This document shows positions 11,403 through 22,639 of a stretch of 64,000 bases of DNA, piece by piece (the first letter of the stretch is position 1; each line of letters begins with the position of its first letter). The notes beneath the pieces were generated by a model. That model searched no databases and was not told the origin of the DNA. It saw only the letters and a list, made by a program, of their open reading frames with translations. This stretch comes from Thereva unica (lineage: Eukaryota; Arthropoda; Insecta; Diptera; Therevidae), in NCBI GenBank assembly GCA_949987705.1, contig OX465281.1, positions 258,636,542 to 258,700,541 of the forward strand, in the 5' to 3' direction. The position numbers were made by a program, and so were the translations under genes.

Positions 11403-11995
11403 ATAGTAAAATTTAATAAATTAATTGTTTTGTAAAAAGTTATAATTGTTTCACTCAGCTCGCCTCGTGCAGGAAGATAATTATTAATCGATGTCCGCAA
11501 GCAGATGAACCAACCCTTTGAAAAATTAGTTATAGTTATATATAAGAGGATGTGAAAAGACTGACAATCTTAAATTATTGTTCATTCAAGTTAAAAGTTC
11601 AAAAACCGTTCTTGAAATGCCCACGGAATCGACACGTTGCAATTCAACTAGGAGAGCTCCAAAGTAGATACGATGACCAAGAAACGCTGAATAATCATAC
11701 TATTATTTTTAAAGATGCAGTAAACCCAAAGTGGAGTTGTAACCGTAATGAAGCATCTCTCCACCTACCCTATCCTATTCTTTTTCAGGCCGGAGGATAG
11801 AGGGTTGGTTATTTTTCAAAGAGATTTCGTTTTATGTTATTTGTTAAAACGGGATTTTTCACAGGTTGATGGTATCTACTTTATTTACCAATCCGATTTC
11901 AAAATCGAGTAAATTCTATAAATAAAATTTCGTTTATAGCAGAGACAGAAACCGGGGATATTTGTAAACAATTGTTTTGACATTTTGCGGGCATT

Positions 11996-13655
11996 AGGCC
12001 CCCATCCACGGTCAAACAAATCGTCAAATTCCTGGCCAACATCGAAAAAATTGCAAGTGTGCGTGTATAAAATACAAGTTTTCGAAGTTGGCCGCTGTTT
12101 GAAGAAAATATTCGTCTGGTCACAACCTTCTATATAGAAAGCCATGCTCATGCCAAGTTAGTGGTCCGGGTGCCATATACGTTTACTGTCAAATTGTATG
12201 CGAAAGTGGATATTTGAATTGTTTTTTGTTTGTTTGTTTAGTGAAATAATTATGCTAAAAGAAAGTTATTCACCCAATATGCCTGAAAACAATTATATTA
12301 AAACGTTGGCATAGAAGTGATAACTAAAAATTATGAATTTTAGTGCGATTTTGGTGTTTTTTTAGTGTCTTGCAGTGTACCTACAGTGATAATTGAATAC
12401 CAGTGATTTTAAAGGGATTAATATCCTCATTATAGTGTTTTTATTAAAATTTAAATGTAGGAAAATGTGAAAGAAAGTGCTAAAGTTATTGTTTTAATTA
12501 CTATTTAAAGGCAAAATCTGCAATGGCTTTATATCCAAGATAAAAGCTTTATAAATGCACTGAATATGCTCCAATAACTTTAGCACTTTCTTTCACTTTT
12601 TCTGCACTTATATTTTTAATAATTACAACATAAAAAACTCAACTTTTAACATAATTATTTCACTAACAAACAAACAAAAAATAATTCGAATATCCACTTT
12701 AGCATACAATTTGATAGCAAACGAATATGGCACCCGGACCACTAAATTGCTCACATGTGTCTGTGAACTTGGCATGAGCATGGCTTTCTATATAGAAGGT
12801 TATGGTCTGGTTTACCCAGTAGGAAATGTAAGCATTACCCAGTAGGAAATGTAAGCATTACCGAATCGATTGAGTAGTGTCGATTTGTAATGTCAATAGG
12901 TTACATTACCAATTACAGAATCGATTACTTTTACACGTAGATGTCCTAGGGTGGTAAGTACACTTACCAGACATTACATTTGTAAAAGGTACCTTCAGCA
13001 CGTTCTGACATGTTTCATTCTCGCCCGACTAAAGTGTAGTTATTACCTATTCGCTTCTTAGTTATTACAAATAGAAGAACTTACTTTATTTGATTTTTCA
13101 TGCATGAATTCTCTGATTACCCCATAAGCGCTTGCACTATTTCCTACTGGGTACCGAATCGATTGAGTAGTGTCGATTTGTAATGTCAATAGGTTACATT
13201 ACCAATTACAGAATCGATTACTTTTACACGTAGATGTCCTAGGGTGGTAAGTACACTTACCAGACATTACATTTGTAAAAGGTACCTTCAGCACGTTCTG
13301 ACATGTTTCATTCTCGCCCGACTAAAGTGTAGTTATTACCTATTCGCTTCTTAGTTATTACAAATAGAAGAACTTACTTTATTTGATTTTTCATGCATGA
13401 ATTCTCTGATTACCCCATAAGCGCTTGCACTATTTCCTACTGGGTAATATTTCCTTCAAACAGCTTAAATGTGTGTGTGAGTTTTGCCTGTGTGCCATGT
13501 AAAGTTCGCTTTGTTTACAGTAGATTATATGAAATGTCGCTCGGGATGTTTGAAGAAAGTTTTCCTCGTTGATGGCCAAAAATGTCAAAGCATAAATGTG
13601 TGCGCTGTTTGTCGAAAATTGGTTTGACGATTTGTTTGACCGTGGATGGGGGCCT
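11996..13655. mobile_element. Large foldback element with ~495-bp arms (ATT duplication)
   Basis: The ends are AGGCCCCCATCCACGG and its complement, continuing inward through CAAACAAATCGTCAAA. ATT flanks both sides (11993-11995 and 13656-13658). The left arm runs from 11996 to about 12490 and is mirrored in the right part from about 12573 to 13655, including CTATATAGAAAGCCATGCTC and GTGGTCCGGGTGCCATAT blocks. The right arm is split by a second element (12815-13444) and has an extra stretch near 12755. No transposase is present. It is probably a non-autonomous Harbinger-like element. Its right edge is 30 bp upstream of the HINT start codon. Confidence 0.8.
12815..13446. mobile_element. Nested element containing a 293-bp tandem duplication
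   Basis: It is bounded by TA-CCCAGTAGGAAAT on the left and ATTTCCTACTGGG-TA on the right, suggesting a TA-duplicating (Tc1/mariner-type) MITE. The left terminal 23 bp is itself tandemly doubled (12815-12837 and 12838-12860). Bases 12861-13153 and 13154-13446 are 293-bp direct repeats that appear identical, each ending in CTACTGGGTA. It interrupts the right arm of the larger foldback: the left arm of the foldback lacks it at the matching point. No coding frame. Confidence 0.8.
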
Positions 13656-13685
13656 ATTGACATAAGTAAAACCATTTTGTGGAAA

Positions 13686-14141
13686 ATGGGCACGATTCTC
13701 CGCCAGTTGCTGCTGCAAAATAGAAACATTATTAAAACACCAATTCGGCTAATCTCCACTACATCAAACGAAGTTACCAAGTCCCAGGATGCAGCTGCAA
13801 ATGATAGCGGTGCTATATTTGATAAAATTATTGCAAAGGAAATCCCGGCAGATATAATTTACGAAGATGAGAAGTGCTTGGCGTTCAATGACATTTCTCC
13901 GCAGGCGCCAGTTCATTTCTTGATTATACCGAAAACAAAAATTGCAAAATTGGAGGACAGCACAGCAGAACACAAGCAGCTTCTCGGTCACCTAATGCAG
14001 ATTGCTGGAAAGCTAGGGAAGGAAAAGGCACCGCAGGGCTTCCGCACTGTTGTTAACAATGGAGTGCATGGCTGCCAAAGTGTTTATCATTTGCATGTTC
14101 ATGTTCTGGGTGGACGCCAACTATCGTGGCCACCGGGTTAA
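13686..14141 (+). CDS. Histidine-triad nucleotide-binding protein (HINT family), probably mitochondrial
   Basis: A single-exon frame of 151 residues. The C-terminal YHLHVHVLGG carries the His-x-His-x-His-x-x motif of the HIT superfamily and is followed by the HINT-type ending GRQLSWPPG. IFDKIIAKEIPADIIYEDE, FNDISPQAPVHFLIIPK and FRTVVNNG are HINT hallmarks. Known members hydrolyse purine nucleoside phosphoramidates (AMP-lysine, AMP-NH2) through the middle His of the triad. The first ~30 residues (MGTILRQLLLQNRNIIKTPI) are basic and amphipathic, so a mitochondrial presequence is likely, as in HINT2. I chose the ATG at 13686 because the 30 open codons before it lie within a transposon end. A polyadenylation signal lies at 14197-14202. 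The gene abuts the foldback element upstream. Confidence 0.93.
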   Translation: MGTILRQLLLQNRNIIKTPIRLISTTSNEVTKSQDAAANDSGAIFDKIIAKEIPADIIYEDEKCLAFNDISPQAPVHFLIIPKTKIAKLEDSTAEHKQLLGHLMQIAGKLGKEKAPQGFRTVVNNGVHGCQSVYHLHVHVLGGRQLSWPPG

Positions 14142-14196
14142 CTATTTCGTGATAACTAATATGATTAACGTTACATCTTTGTTATATAAATGATAC

Positions 14197-14202
14197 AATA
14201 AA
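14197..14202 (+). terminator. Polyadenylation signal of the HINT gene
   Basis: AATAAA lies 56 bp after the HINT stop codon, followed by T-rich sequence, which is the usual arrangement for animal 3' end formation. Confidence 0.6.
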
Positions 14203-15970
14203 TTGTTAAGGGATTCATTTGACGATATTTCAGTTTTTTCAAAATTAAGGCGAACAGAGATGCAAGTATGCCGGCTTGAGCTAACCTCTTATTTTCTAAT
14301 TTTTGGTAATGCAGACTTTTTGTGGACCGATTAAGTTTGCCAAAGTAGAATTGGGGTTAGGGGTAGCACACTCGAGTCCTGCTTTCGCATTTATCTTTCC
14401 AACAGACCGAAGGCAGGTCGCGGCCAGGAACCCGAGAAGCTCTAAGTCTAGCTAGTGTTAGTTAGTTAGTGTTTTACTATACAAACAAATATCCCCTGAG
14501 CGGTTCTATTAAATATTAAATTACCTGCAAATATAGTACTTAACTGCCATTCTCACAAATATTATTACTTAGGTAATAATTCCAAATATAGAATTTAAAA
14601 TTACAAAACTTTACATTATAACCCCAGCAATTTTACCCTCGCAGCTTGTTCACCCTGTTGTTTTGACGTCTATTTTTGCTTTTTCATGTTGTCAGCAAGA
14701 GAGCCCACAAAGAATTGAAGAAAACTTGCAAAATTTTTATAACCGCAACAGAGTCGCCGCGATTTCTCGATAACTCGCTTCTGTCCAATTTCTATGTGAA
14801 AATTGAAAACTCGTGCCTTGTGCGTGTTTTTTATCAATTTGTGCGAATACTGCCGATCGATATATTCTAAGCTGTGAGATAAAAAGTGTTCATTTGGTTA
14901 TAAGGATAAATTCTAGGAAACATGATGAATCGCTCAGGTAAGCGGGCCCCAACGCTCGGCATTTTTGTAAACAGTTGCATGAAATCGCAGACAGTTGATA
15001 AAAGAGAGGTGAGGCAGTATATATGTATGAAAGTGTGCCGTGCCGATGCGGTATATATCGGTAGTTGAGCATATAACACGCGCAGAGACCTTTGCCAGTG
15101 TGGGTCTGTAATGTTGCGAGACTCGAAATTAACTGTCAAATTTTGAGTATTTTTTTCAATTTTTTGTAATTATTTTTCAGGTATTTTTAAAGTTAGTAAA
15201 AACTGTGCAATTCAGGGATTGCAGATGTCTTTATTGTTCTAACAGATTGAATTTCAAAGGATCAAATTAAGCTTGCATATGAAAACTGTTCTTTTATTTT
15301 TTAAATAGGGAAAACAAAACATGACTAATATTGTCATGAAAGTATAAATCATAGATGAAGGGAAGTTTGTTATCATAAATCTTGCATTATTCACTCATTT
15401 GCATTGAAAACTTTTGTGCAGGATGTTAAAATGTTTAATCCAAACCTAGACTCGGTGAAATTCATTTGGTTTCATGCCAGAAATAGCCAAAATCTACAAG
15501 TTTTATCGTGGATTTTTTAATTCAGATGTTAATGCCTGGAAGCCTTGAAAATTGTTCATATTATGTATGTAAGGATATACAATGGGACTCAAAGGTTTAT
15601 ATACACTTAATACTTGCTATTTCTGATGCGGAATGCTCCCAGGTAGCTAATGAAAACTGAAATAAACTTCAAAGCAAAAGTAAACGGTGCCTAATAAATT
15701 CATCATCATCATATGCTCGTCAGCCTATTGTTAGCCTTGGATTACCCCAGCGTTCGCCTTCATTTTTGTCGATCTCTAGCTCGTCTGTTTCAGTTTATTT
15801 TTCCTAATTGTCAATGGTCTAGGTATGTATTTTTCCTTAGGGCGTCCTGCCCTCCGTTTTCCTGCCGCTACTTTTATCTTTCAACCTCTTATTTTTATCA
15901 ATAAAGGTCCCCTGCATTCGAATGATCTTCCAATAATAGCAATATAATCAGCAAAGGCTAATACTTGCAT
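14203..15970. other. Intergenic DNA; one weak first-exon candidate
   Basis: No gene is firmly supported. At 14922-14937 an ATG ATG start reads MMNRS and meets a good donor (CAG|GTAAGC). A pyrimidine-rich acceptor at 15180 keeps a frame open for only 20 more codons. The leader upstream (14680-14921) looks like a fly 5' UTR. It could be the first exon of an unseen gene or coincidence. Confidence 0.25.
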
Positions 15971-15975
15971 TAACC

Positions 15976-16085
15976 CAGTGGTCAGCAAACTGCGGCTCGC
16001 GAGCCCAATGTGGCTCTGTGGCCCGTTAAGCGTGGCTCTTTCATAAAATACCTTGTGGGGATGGCTCATGCGCTGAGGCCAGTTT
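15976..16085 (+). mobile_element. hAT element terminal fragment
   Basis: The segment starts CAGTGGTCAGCAAACTGCGG and continues CTCGCGAGCCCAATGTGGCTC, a form of terminus that I associate with hAT transposons in many animals. I found no opposite terminus or 8-bp duplication downstream, so this is a truncated or diverged copy. Confidence 0.5.
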
Positions 16086-16224
16086 TCCGCCGAATTACCT
16101 TGGCTCCCAGGCTTGGATATGACTGCAGCCAGGCATGAAAGAAAAACTGCCAGAAGCTCTGCCTGGAAAACTCTGGCGAAATTAGGCAGGCGGAAGCTTT
16201 TTTGCAAGGTAATTTAGAGGGAAA

Positions 16225-16860
16225 ACACTTCAGTTCCTATACCCGACTGTTATTTGGATCCTTCTGTGTACAATACAACGTCATAGTCCTTGTCAGGTTG
16301 GAAATCTTCCCATTCCTCTCTGGTAGGGATCCGGATATTAAGGCCAATGCCGAAATTTAATTTTGCTACCATGTAGTCGGTGGGTCCTGATACCATGCCC
16401 TATGGTAGAGAGCGCAGTATATTATTGTGTCCATAGGTCCTCTCGACCCTTTAGGCCCCTTAAGCACTCGTCGTCGATTAACAGTACCAGGGTTCCTCTA
16501 TTTCTCTGGGATTCCTCGGCCTTAAGCACCTTCCAGTTATCCATAGAAATGTTCCTGTTATGGCGCCGAAGATACTCGCGCAATTTGGCCCATCACGAGC
16601 TCTATTTTGGCCTCGATGTCGGGCCAGAGTGGGTTCGGGGGTCTGCCGCCGGTACTAGAATTGGCATCGGTTAGTGCCACTAAAAGGTGGTCCTTCACTA
16701 CTTCGCTCATTGTTCTGTTACCCGTTGAGCCTGATTGTTGGGCTCCTGAAGTAGAAGCTTCCTCGACTATGGTTGGTCTTGAAAGCTTTTTCCTTTTTGA
16801 TCATTATTTGTCGGCGCTGACCTATCTTCCCGGCACCTTGGCTTAAAAGTCGCGACTCAG
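16225..16860 (-). mobile_element. Decayed LINE (R1/LOA/I-like) fragment
   Basis: Minus-strand frames contain pieces typical of LINE proteins. PPNPLWPDIEAKI is a W-x(3)-E segment. ISMDNWKVLKAEE is followed by TLVLLIDDECLRGLKG, the W-K-V ... LLID pattern of the conserved C-terminal region of LINE ORF1-like proteins. YDVVLYTEGSK resembles the start of a LINE RNase H domain (YTDGSK). These sit in different frames with stops between, so the copy is dead and rearranged. Clade assignment is uncertain. Confidence 0.5.
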
Positions 16861-16864
16861 ACTA

Positions 16865-18835
16865 CGGGTACTCGTTGCCAATCGCACCGTTTGTGGTACT
16901 GTCTTCCAAAGTGAAGCATTGTGAAGTGAACGAAGATGTAGTTTCTTGAATTGAGAAAGGTATGTTGAGATTGTTTGGACATATACAGAGAGATAGTCAA
17001 AACAAGTGTACAAAACGAGTGCGAATTGGACAGTTAGACGACAGCGATTTGGACAGTTTTGCGCCTATGCTCAATAGCTTTACTCTTCTGTAGTTGACTG
17101 TGGAACAACAGTCAGTATTTCTGAACTCCTACAACATTAGAGAGCTCAAACGAAGTGCTCATCGCCCTTATCCTTTAACACCCTCTTGACTCCTCATCAC
17201 CCCTTAATATTACGCCATGAGCATGATTCCTGAGCTTAGATCTGCCACATAAGAAAACAAGTAAAGGAATAATGCAGACGAATAAAGTAAAAAATAAAAT
17301 TAAGCAGAAATTAAAATTACAAATTTATATGTTTGCCTACCCAAGCTTCAAAAGCCATACACACTATGTAATTCTCATTTGGAGCCCGACTCTTCATCAA
17401 GCAATTCTCCAAAAAACCTAAAGTAACCTGTTTATCTCTTCCTCAGTTATATCAACTATGAAAGGCACTTTTATAAAAAAAAACAACTTATGAAGCCATA
17501 TGATACAATATTTCATGGGCAGCCTCAACCCATTCTTGAAAACCCAAACAAACTCTGACCAGGAACCAAATGCAATACGAAGAATCCCGTGCGCTGCTCC
17601 CAAAGTAAATAAACACATTCAGCATCCCGCGTAGAAGCCAAGAACGGTCATGAGTCGTCGTCGGTTTACAATTTCGGCTATAATTTAGCTCGGTTTGGAT
17701 CTGTAAGTCGTCGTATAGCCCCCAATCTGTGCCTGCGCTAATTAAACCCAACAAGGCGCGGCCAAGACATTCAACCAGCGCTAAGAGTCCATCTGAGAGC
17801 GTCTTCAACACTCGCTCAAAATAAACCGGCAGTGTGGACCTTGTGTGGTTTGTCGCTCCACATAGGTTGTACCTTGTTACGTCTCAAAATCGAATACGGG
17901 CTCCACTATATTTGGACAAAAGTCCGTTAATTCTGGATCATGCTCCATAAAATTTGCAGCAGTGTTCGTACAATGGCACACTATTACGGCTAGTGGTATT
18001 TAGAGTGAGAAGAGTGAACACACTGCGGATTGTCGACGACGACGACGAATACTTCATGGAAATGATTCACCTGCATGCTATACCAAAGGTGAGAAGCTTT
18101 CGTTTAACGTCAGACAGATATGGGCACTAGTCACGGCCAACAAGGTGTAATTATCGGTGGGAAACATTGTCATTCCGCAATTTTCATTGCACTGCACAAT
18201 TTGTGAGCTATGGAGAGGAAATAATAGTAATTTCGTTTCACTATTTTCCACGGGGCTTCTATTTTTCGCAGACATTGAACTATCGATTAGAGCACTGTTT
18301 GGGACGGCGTTGTAAGCGCAGTGAAATGTAAACAACGAGGCTGTGAAATGGAGTTTTATTTGATCTTCGGAAATGTTTACTCTTGTAACTAAGATGATTC
18401 TAATAAAAAAATGCGATTTCTGTTGACTCATTTCCTTCGTGAGATTTTCTTTAGCAGAAATTGCCCAAGAGTTTGCTTGGTCATAGGCAGGCAAAAAAGC
18501 AGAACCAACTACGTTTCTATTTCTCTGTCTTTAATGGGAGATGCCCTTCAAATAAAATATTCAGTAAAGCCTTTACCTCATACAAAAAAATCTATATTTA
18601 TGTAAGACGAGTGTGCAAAAGTTAGAACTGTTTTGGGGACTTCCTGCATTCCTCGGTCAGGAGTAATTTATTATGCCACCAAGTTAAATAATTGCTTGCC
18701 AAATATTTTGCTCTCCTTTCATATAACGAAGAGTTCCCTTTAGAGCCAAAGCACATTCAAGCTGGGTAACAAATCGAAAAACGGAAAACCAAGCCTAAGA
18801 ATCCCCCTTTATAGGGATAGAAGAGAAAAGGATAG
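16865..18835. other. Intergenic DNA, no gene seen
   Basis: Open frames at 17418-17618, 17488-17811 and 18078-18494 (minus) and 18411-18605 (plus) lack recognisable domains, and some overlap each other out of frame. There is a short CGACGACGACGACGA run near 18035. I see no splice-supported gene. Confidence 0.4.
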
Positions 18836-19135
18836 GTTAGGGAGGATGGCGGTTATTTCAGTGTAACAGTGAAGCCTTGGTCATTCCTATGGTGGCTCAA
18901 GTCACACTAAGGTGGTTTTTGAAGCGCCATCTATATTTTGGTGATACAAAAAGCGGCAGAGCTTGCGTTGGCCCTACGGAAATCGAAATACCTTTCAGTG
19001 GCTTCGAACAAGCGAATAAGATCCAACAAATTAACTTTCCCATAGTGCCAGGCCGTTTTTTAGGAAACGTGTTGGTTGGGGTAAGGGCTGGATTTGGGAA
19101 ATTAGAGCTAATTAGGCAGTGGTTCGAAGGAAGAG

Positions 19136-19446
19136 TCAACTTCCATAGAGTACCGCGTTGGATGAATAGTAAGAAATAAATGAAGACCCGCAACAGCAGG
19201 GAGTCTCGTGTTGTAGGAGCTCGAAAATACTGACTGCGAAGGATAATCGAGTTGCTCTATTTAGAAACGAATTGCTATCTTGTTGAGTACGTGAAAAGTA
19301 CGCTAAAATGTCAAGGGATAAGTCGGCCATTAGTTCAACATGATCCACTAACACGGATGGATAGGTGTTGCACTTTTTATTGGAAATAAGACAGTACTTG
19401 GTTTTGGTGGGGCTGCATTCCACGCGATTCTTGATTCCCCAACCTG
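19136..19446 (-). mobile_element. LINE reverse-transcriptase fragment (downstream part of a split copy)
   Basis: On the minus strand this piece encodes a segment that aligns by eye with jockey/CR1-like RTs: NRVECSPTKTKYCLIS, then LVDHVELMADLSLDIL, then an FLNRATRL piece. It continues, across the Harbinger insertion at 19447-20517, from the RT palm segment at 20521-20860. Frames are broken and parts of the RT are missing. Confidence 0.6.
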
Positions 19447-20517
19447 GGGCCTTATCATGAAATGCGATACGAAAGTAAATACGAACCGAAATTAATTTGC
19501 GGTACGAATGAATCTACCGATCATAGGATCCGTCTACTACGAATTCGCATTGCAAAGGGAGTACTGCCCTACGCAACTTAAAAATTCTTTCCAATACTGG
19601 GAAAGCAGGCAACTTCATGCCAATAAAGTAATAAAGTTTGTGAGTTTTCTTTACAATAATTAAATAATTTAATCGAAGTAAAATATATAAAATATATATT
19701 ATATACATTATTATATAAAAATGATTAGTGTCGAAGCGTTTTTCTCATCATCTGACAGTGAAGAAGAAAATCTTCAAAATATGCGATTGGTTCGAAGAAA
19801 ACTTCGTGATAATTCGAATCCTATGGGGCTCCTTGATGCAATATGAGTACACAGACTTTATTAGTTTCTTCATTACAATTATTTTCTGTTACAGCTTTAT
19901 ACAATTCTTTCGAGTATCAAAGCCGGTGTTTTCGTATCTTTTAGAAGAGATTAACAATGAATTTAACCCAGCGGCTAATTCGGTTTCCATTCCAAGCTAT
20001 GTAAAGCTTGCGTCTGTTTTACGTTTTTTCGCGGAAGGAGGATACCAAAGAGGCACGGGGCAGGATAGTTTTGTGGGCATGGCGCAACCAACCATTTCAA
20101 CAAATCTGAAGGAAGTCCTTACAATACTGGCAATGAAAATCTGTCCAAAATGGATAAACTATAAATGCAGAAGAAAAGAATGCTTGCTCAAATACCCTTT
20201 AGCTAAACTGGGATTTGTCTTCATCCAAGTTACTAAAATTTCGTATTGTTTTTGTGTTGTATCTTTTCCCCTAAAAAATTGTTTATTTATATAATCAATT
20301 AAATATGTAGTTATAAGAAAATATGAAATATAAATTTACATTTTTTATTCCTAAAGTGTGCACCAATCACTCACGAAATCGAAATGCGACAGCTGCACAG
20401 CTATCGGAAAAAATTCCGTTTGTAATCGCATCAAACCGATTCGAATTCGCATGGCATGATCGCTTTTTTCGATTTTCGGATAATTTCATTTTCGAATCGC
20501 ATTTCATGATAAGGCCC
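19447..20517 (+). mobile_element. PIF/Harbinger transposon, deleted (CTG duplication)
   Basis: Termini GGGCCTTATCATGA and TCATGATAAGGCCC are perfect complements, and similarity extends through GCGAT(A/T)CGAAA. Both ends are flanked by CTG (19444-19446, 20518-20520), a CWG duplication expected of this superfamily. The 1071-bp element retains only the N-terminal half of a transposase gene and is inserted in a LINE remnant. Confidence 0.9.
19721..20250 (+). pseudogene. Harbinger transposase, N-terminal remnant
   Basis: Exon 1 starts at ATG 19721 (MISVEAFFSSSDSEEENLQ) and runs to about 19843. A pyrimidine tract and acceptor (TTCTGTTACAG) at 19884-19894 lead into exon 2, whose frame reads FRVSKPVFSYLLEEI, SYVKLASVLRFFAEGGYQRG and VGMAQPTISTNL. 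This is the helix-turn-helix half of HARBI1-like transposases. The expected donor appears as ATGAGT rather than GTGAGT, so splicing is probably lost. The DDE catalytic half is absent after about 20200, where the frame also slips. It cannot encode an active enzyme. Confidence 0.8.
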
Positions 20518-20520
20518 CTG

Positions 20521-20865
20521 GACTGAGTCAGCGAAACTGAGAAGTGGGTTGGAGGCGGTCATTTATAAGGATAAAAAATAGGGCAGGAGGTAAAATTGAG
20601 CCCTGGGGGACCCACTCTCAATCCACTTCTGTAGAAGTGAGTCGACTCGAATAGCTTTGAGTTTAGATAATAGGGCTAAGTGTCAAACTTTATCGAAAGC
20701 CTTGGAGATATCCAGAGCAACCAGACTAGATTCACCAAATCCATGTAGACTTCGGTTGAGGTGTTCAGGCGCAGAACAGAAAATTAAGTACTTTTTATCA
20801 GCTTTAAAGAAAATAACCACCGAGGTTTTACACCTCTAGGGATATATCGAACGAAATCAATGACA
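20521..20865 (-). mobile_element. LINE reverse-transcriptase palm fragment (upstream part of the split copy)
   Basis: Minus-strand codons read GESSLVALDISKAFDKV, the first catalytic-aspartate segment (LDISKAFD) of LINE reverse transcriptases, then HLALLSKLKAIRVDSLLQKW and a degenerate G-x-PQG-like segment. A stop follows FDKV where W is usual. The same copy resumes at 19446 beyond the Harbinger insertion. Known RTs need this Asp, but this copy is decayed. Confidence 0.7.
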
Positions 20866-20869
20866 AAAT

Positions 20870-22635
20870 TTGACCCCAAATATTGTAGGTGAATTTCCAT
20901 CGGTAGTGGTGGTTCTCCACAATGGACTTTTTCACAGAGACTTCTATAGAAATTTATCTGTGATGCAAAGGAAGGTCGCTGGAAAGATCTCCAGAGATCC
21001 AGACATTCCGTCGGCCGTTTCATTCAAACTTCACAGTCTGTACAGAAGTCGGACGAACAAAGGTCCTTGTAGTGTAGTGTGTAGACCCACCATAAATCTG
21101 TAACTCCAAAGTCCGTCTGCCAGAAGAACAATCCTTGAATAAACTGGAGTAAACATAAAAGTTATTGAAATTTTACGACACCGTGGGCTGCCTGCAAAAA
21201 TCAATGTGAACATCCAGGCTATGCAGAGGCAAATTTATCTGTGTGCGTGTGGCTGTGCAATTGCGGATGGTTCCATTGCAAGCAACCAAACCAAAGAAAC
21301 CATAAAGCTGCTATCCAGCAAACAGCGCTGAACTCTTGTAGTGACAGAGGGCAGACGCTATTCTTCTTCGGATTTGTTTTTTTTGTATGCCTGAGCCGAG
21401 GATAATATGCAAGCCATGTTCAACTGCGGCACAAGAGCGTTGCCGGATGAAAAGCAGATCACGTCATCTCTTAAGACTCACTGTGCTTCTTGTAACCAAC
21501 AATACCAACAGCCCAAGCCCAGCCACAAGTTAATGGTTCATCCGAAGTCATTTTCCTTTCATCTTCGTTTTGACTTGGAGATTCTTTTTATTTTTCATCC
21601 ATCCGAAAACATTTTTCTCGAGTATTTCCATGCTATTTTTAGATTTTCCTTCAGAGGCCAGAAAATTCAAGGTCTTTTTATGGAGTTGTCGCGTTTTTGG
21701 TAGAGGCCCCTGCAGGCGTACCGATGATCTGTGGCGGGGACAACTGTCGCGGGTCTCTGAAACGCGACGACAATGGACTGCAAGGGCACATATGTTGCTG
21801 CTGCTGGCTACGTATCATACAAAGTGGAAACGGACATCTTCTCAGTGTCTTCTTTAGAGCGCGATAAATTAATTATTTAATTGCGGACCGGAAAAAATCG
21901 ATTGCATGCACTGAATTTCAGCTAAAGTTGGTGCCTGATGAAACAGCCCCAGGGCCGAGGCTGATCATGCTGTCGTAACTCAAGTAGCTACTTGCTCGAT
22001 ACCAACTCAATGAGGAAACGTGCTAAATCGTCGAAAATTAACACTTAACAGCACATATTGCGATGATGCGATCCGCCATTCATTCCACCCCGGACGATGA
22101 TAAGAGTCACTAGATGCGCACTTGACCCCATTCCTCCTATCATTCAGGCCGAGCCGGCTCAGCTTTAATTAGCAACTGAAGAGGTGAGAGTCTTGAAATT
22201 GGCTAGAGCACAAAGCGAGCATGCCGTAAAGTGGATAAAACCCGAGGAAGCCCGAACGCTTTGCTTTATGCATTTTCAATGTGAATCACTAAAGGACCAA
22301 CTTCAACCCTCGGCGCTAAAAAAGTTAAATCGCTTTGAAAATTCGAGAGGGGGAAAGATGCAGGCATGTGCAGTTAATGTGCAGTTGCATTTAATAAAGC
22401 AGCTTTCGGGAACAATGGGAAATGCTGTTTTGGTTGTAAATGGGTTTTGTGTGTGTGTTCTTTTTGGAGGGAAAACAATATGCGCTGGCAACTGGATAAG
22501 TAGGTTTTCACTTGTTTTGCAAACAGTGAGTTCGGCTTACGATGGAATTACGGGGAGTCAATTATTTAGGGATTTATTTTTAAATGCGATGATTCCATGA
22601 ATGCCTAAAATATGATTTCATAGGAATTTCTCTTA
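20870..22635. other. Intergenic DNA, no gene seen
   Basis: Several open frames (21407-21703, 21570-21857, 22184-22600) overlap each other or the opposite strand and show no domains. I find no transposon termini or splice-supported gene. Confidence 0.4.
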
Positions 22636-22639
22636 AAAT

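Noticed and set aside
12861..13446. CRISPR-like or satellite array
   Set aside because: Only two long units, no short repeats with spacers; it is a duplicated transposon interior.
13596..13685. 30 extra in-frame codons upstream of HINT
   Set aside because: They lie mostly inside the foldback transposon end; the ATG at 13686 starts a plausible mitochondrial presequence.
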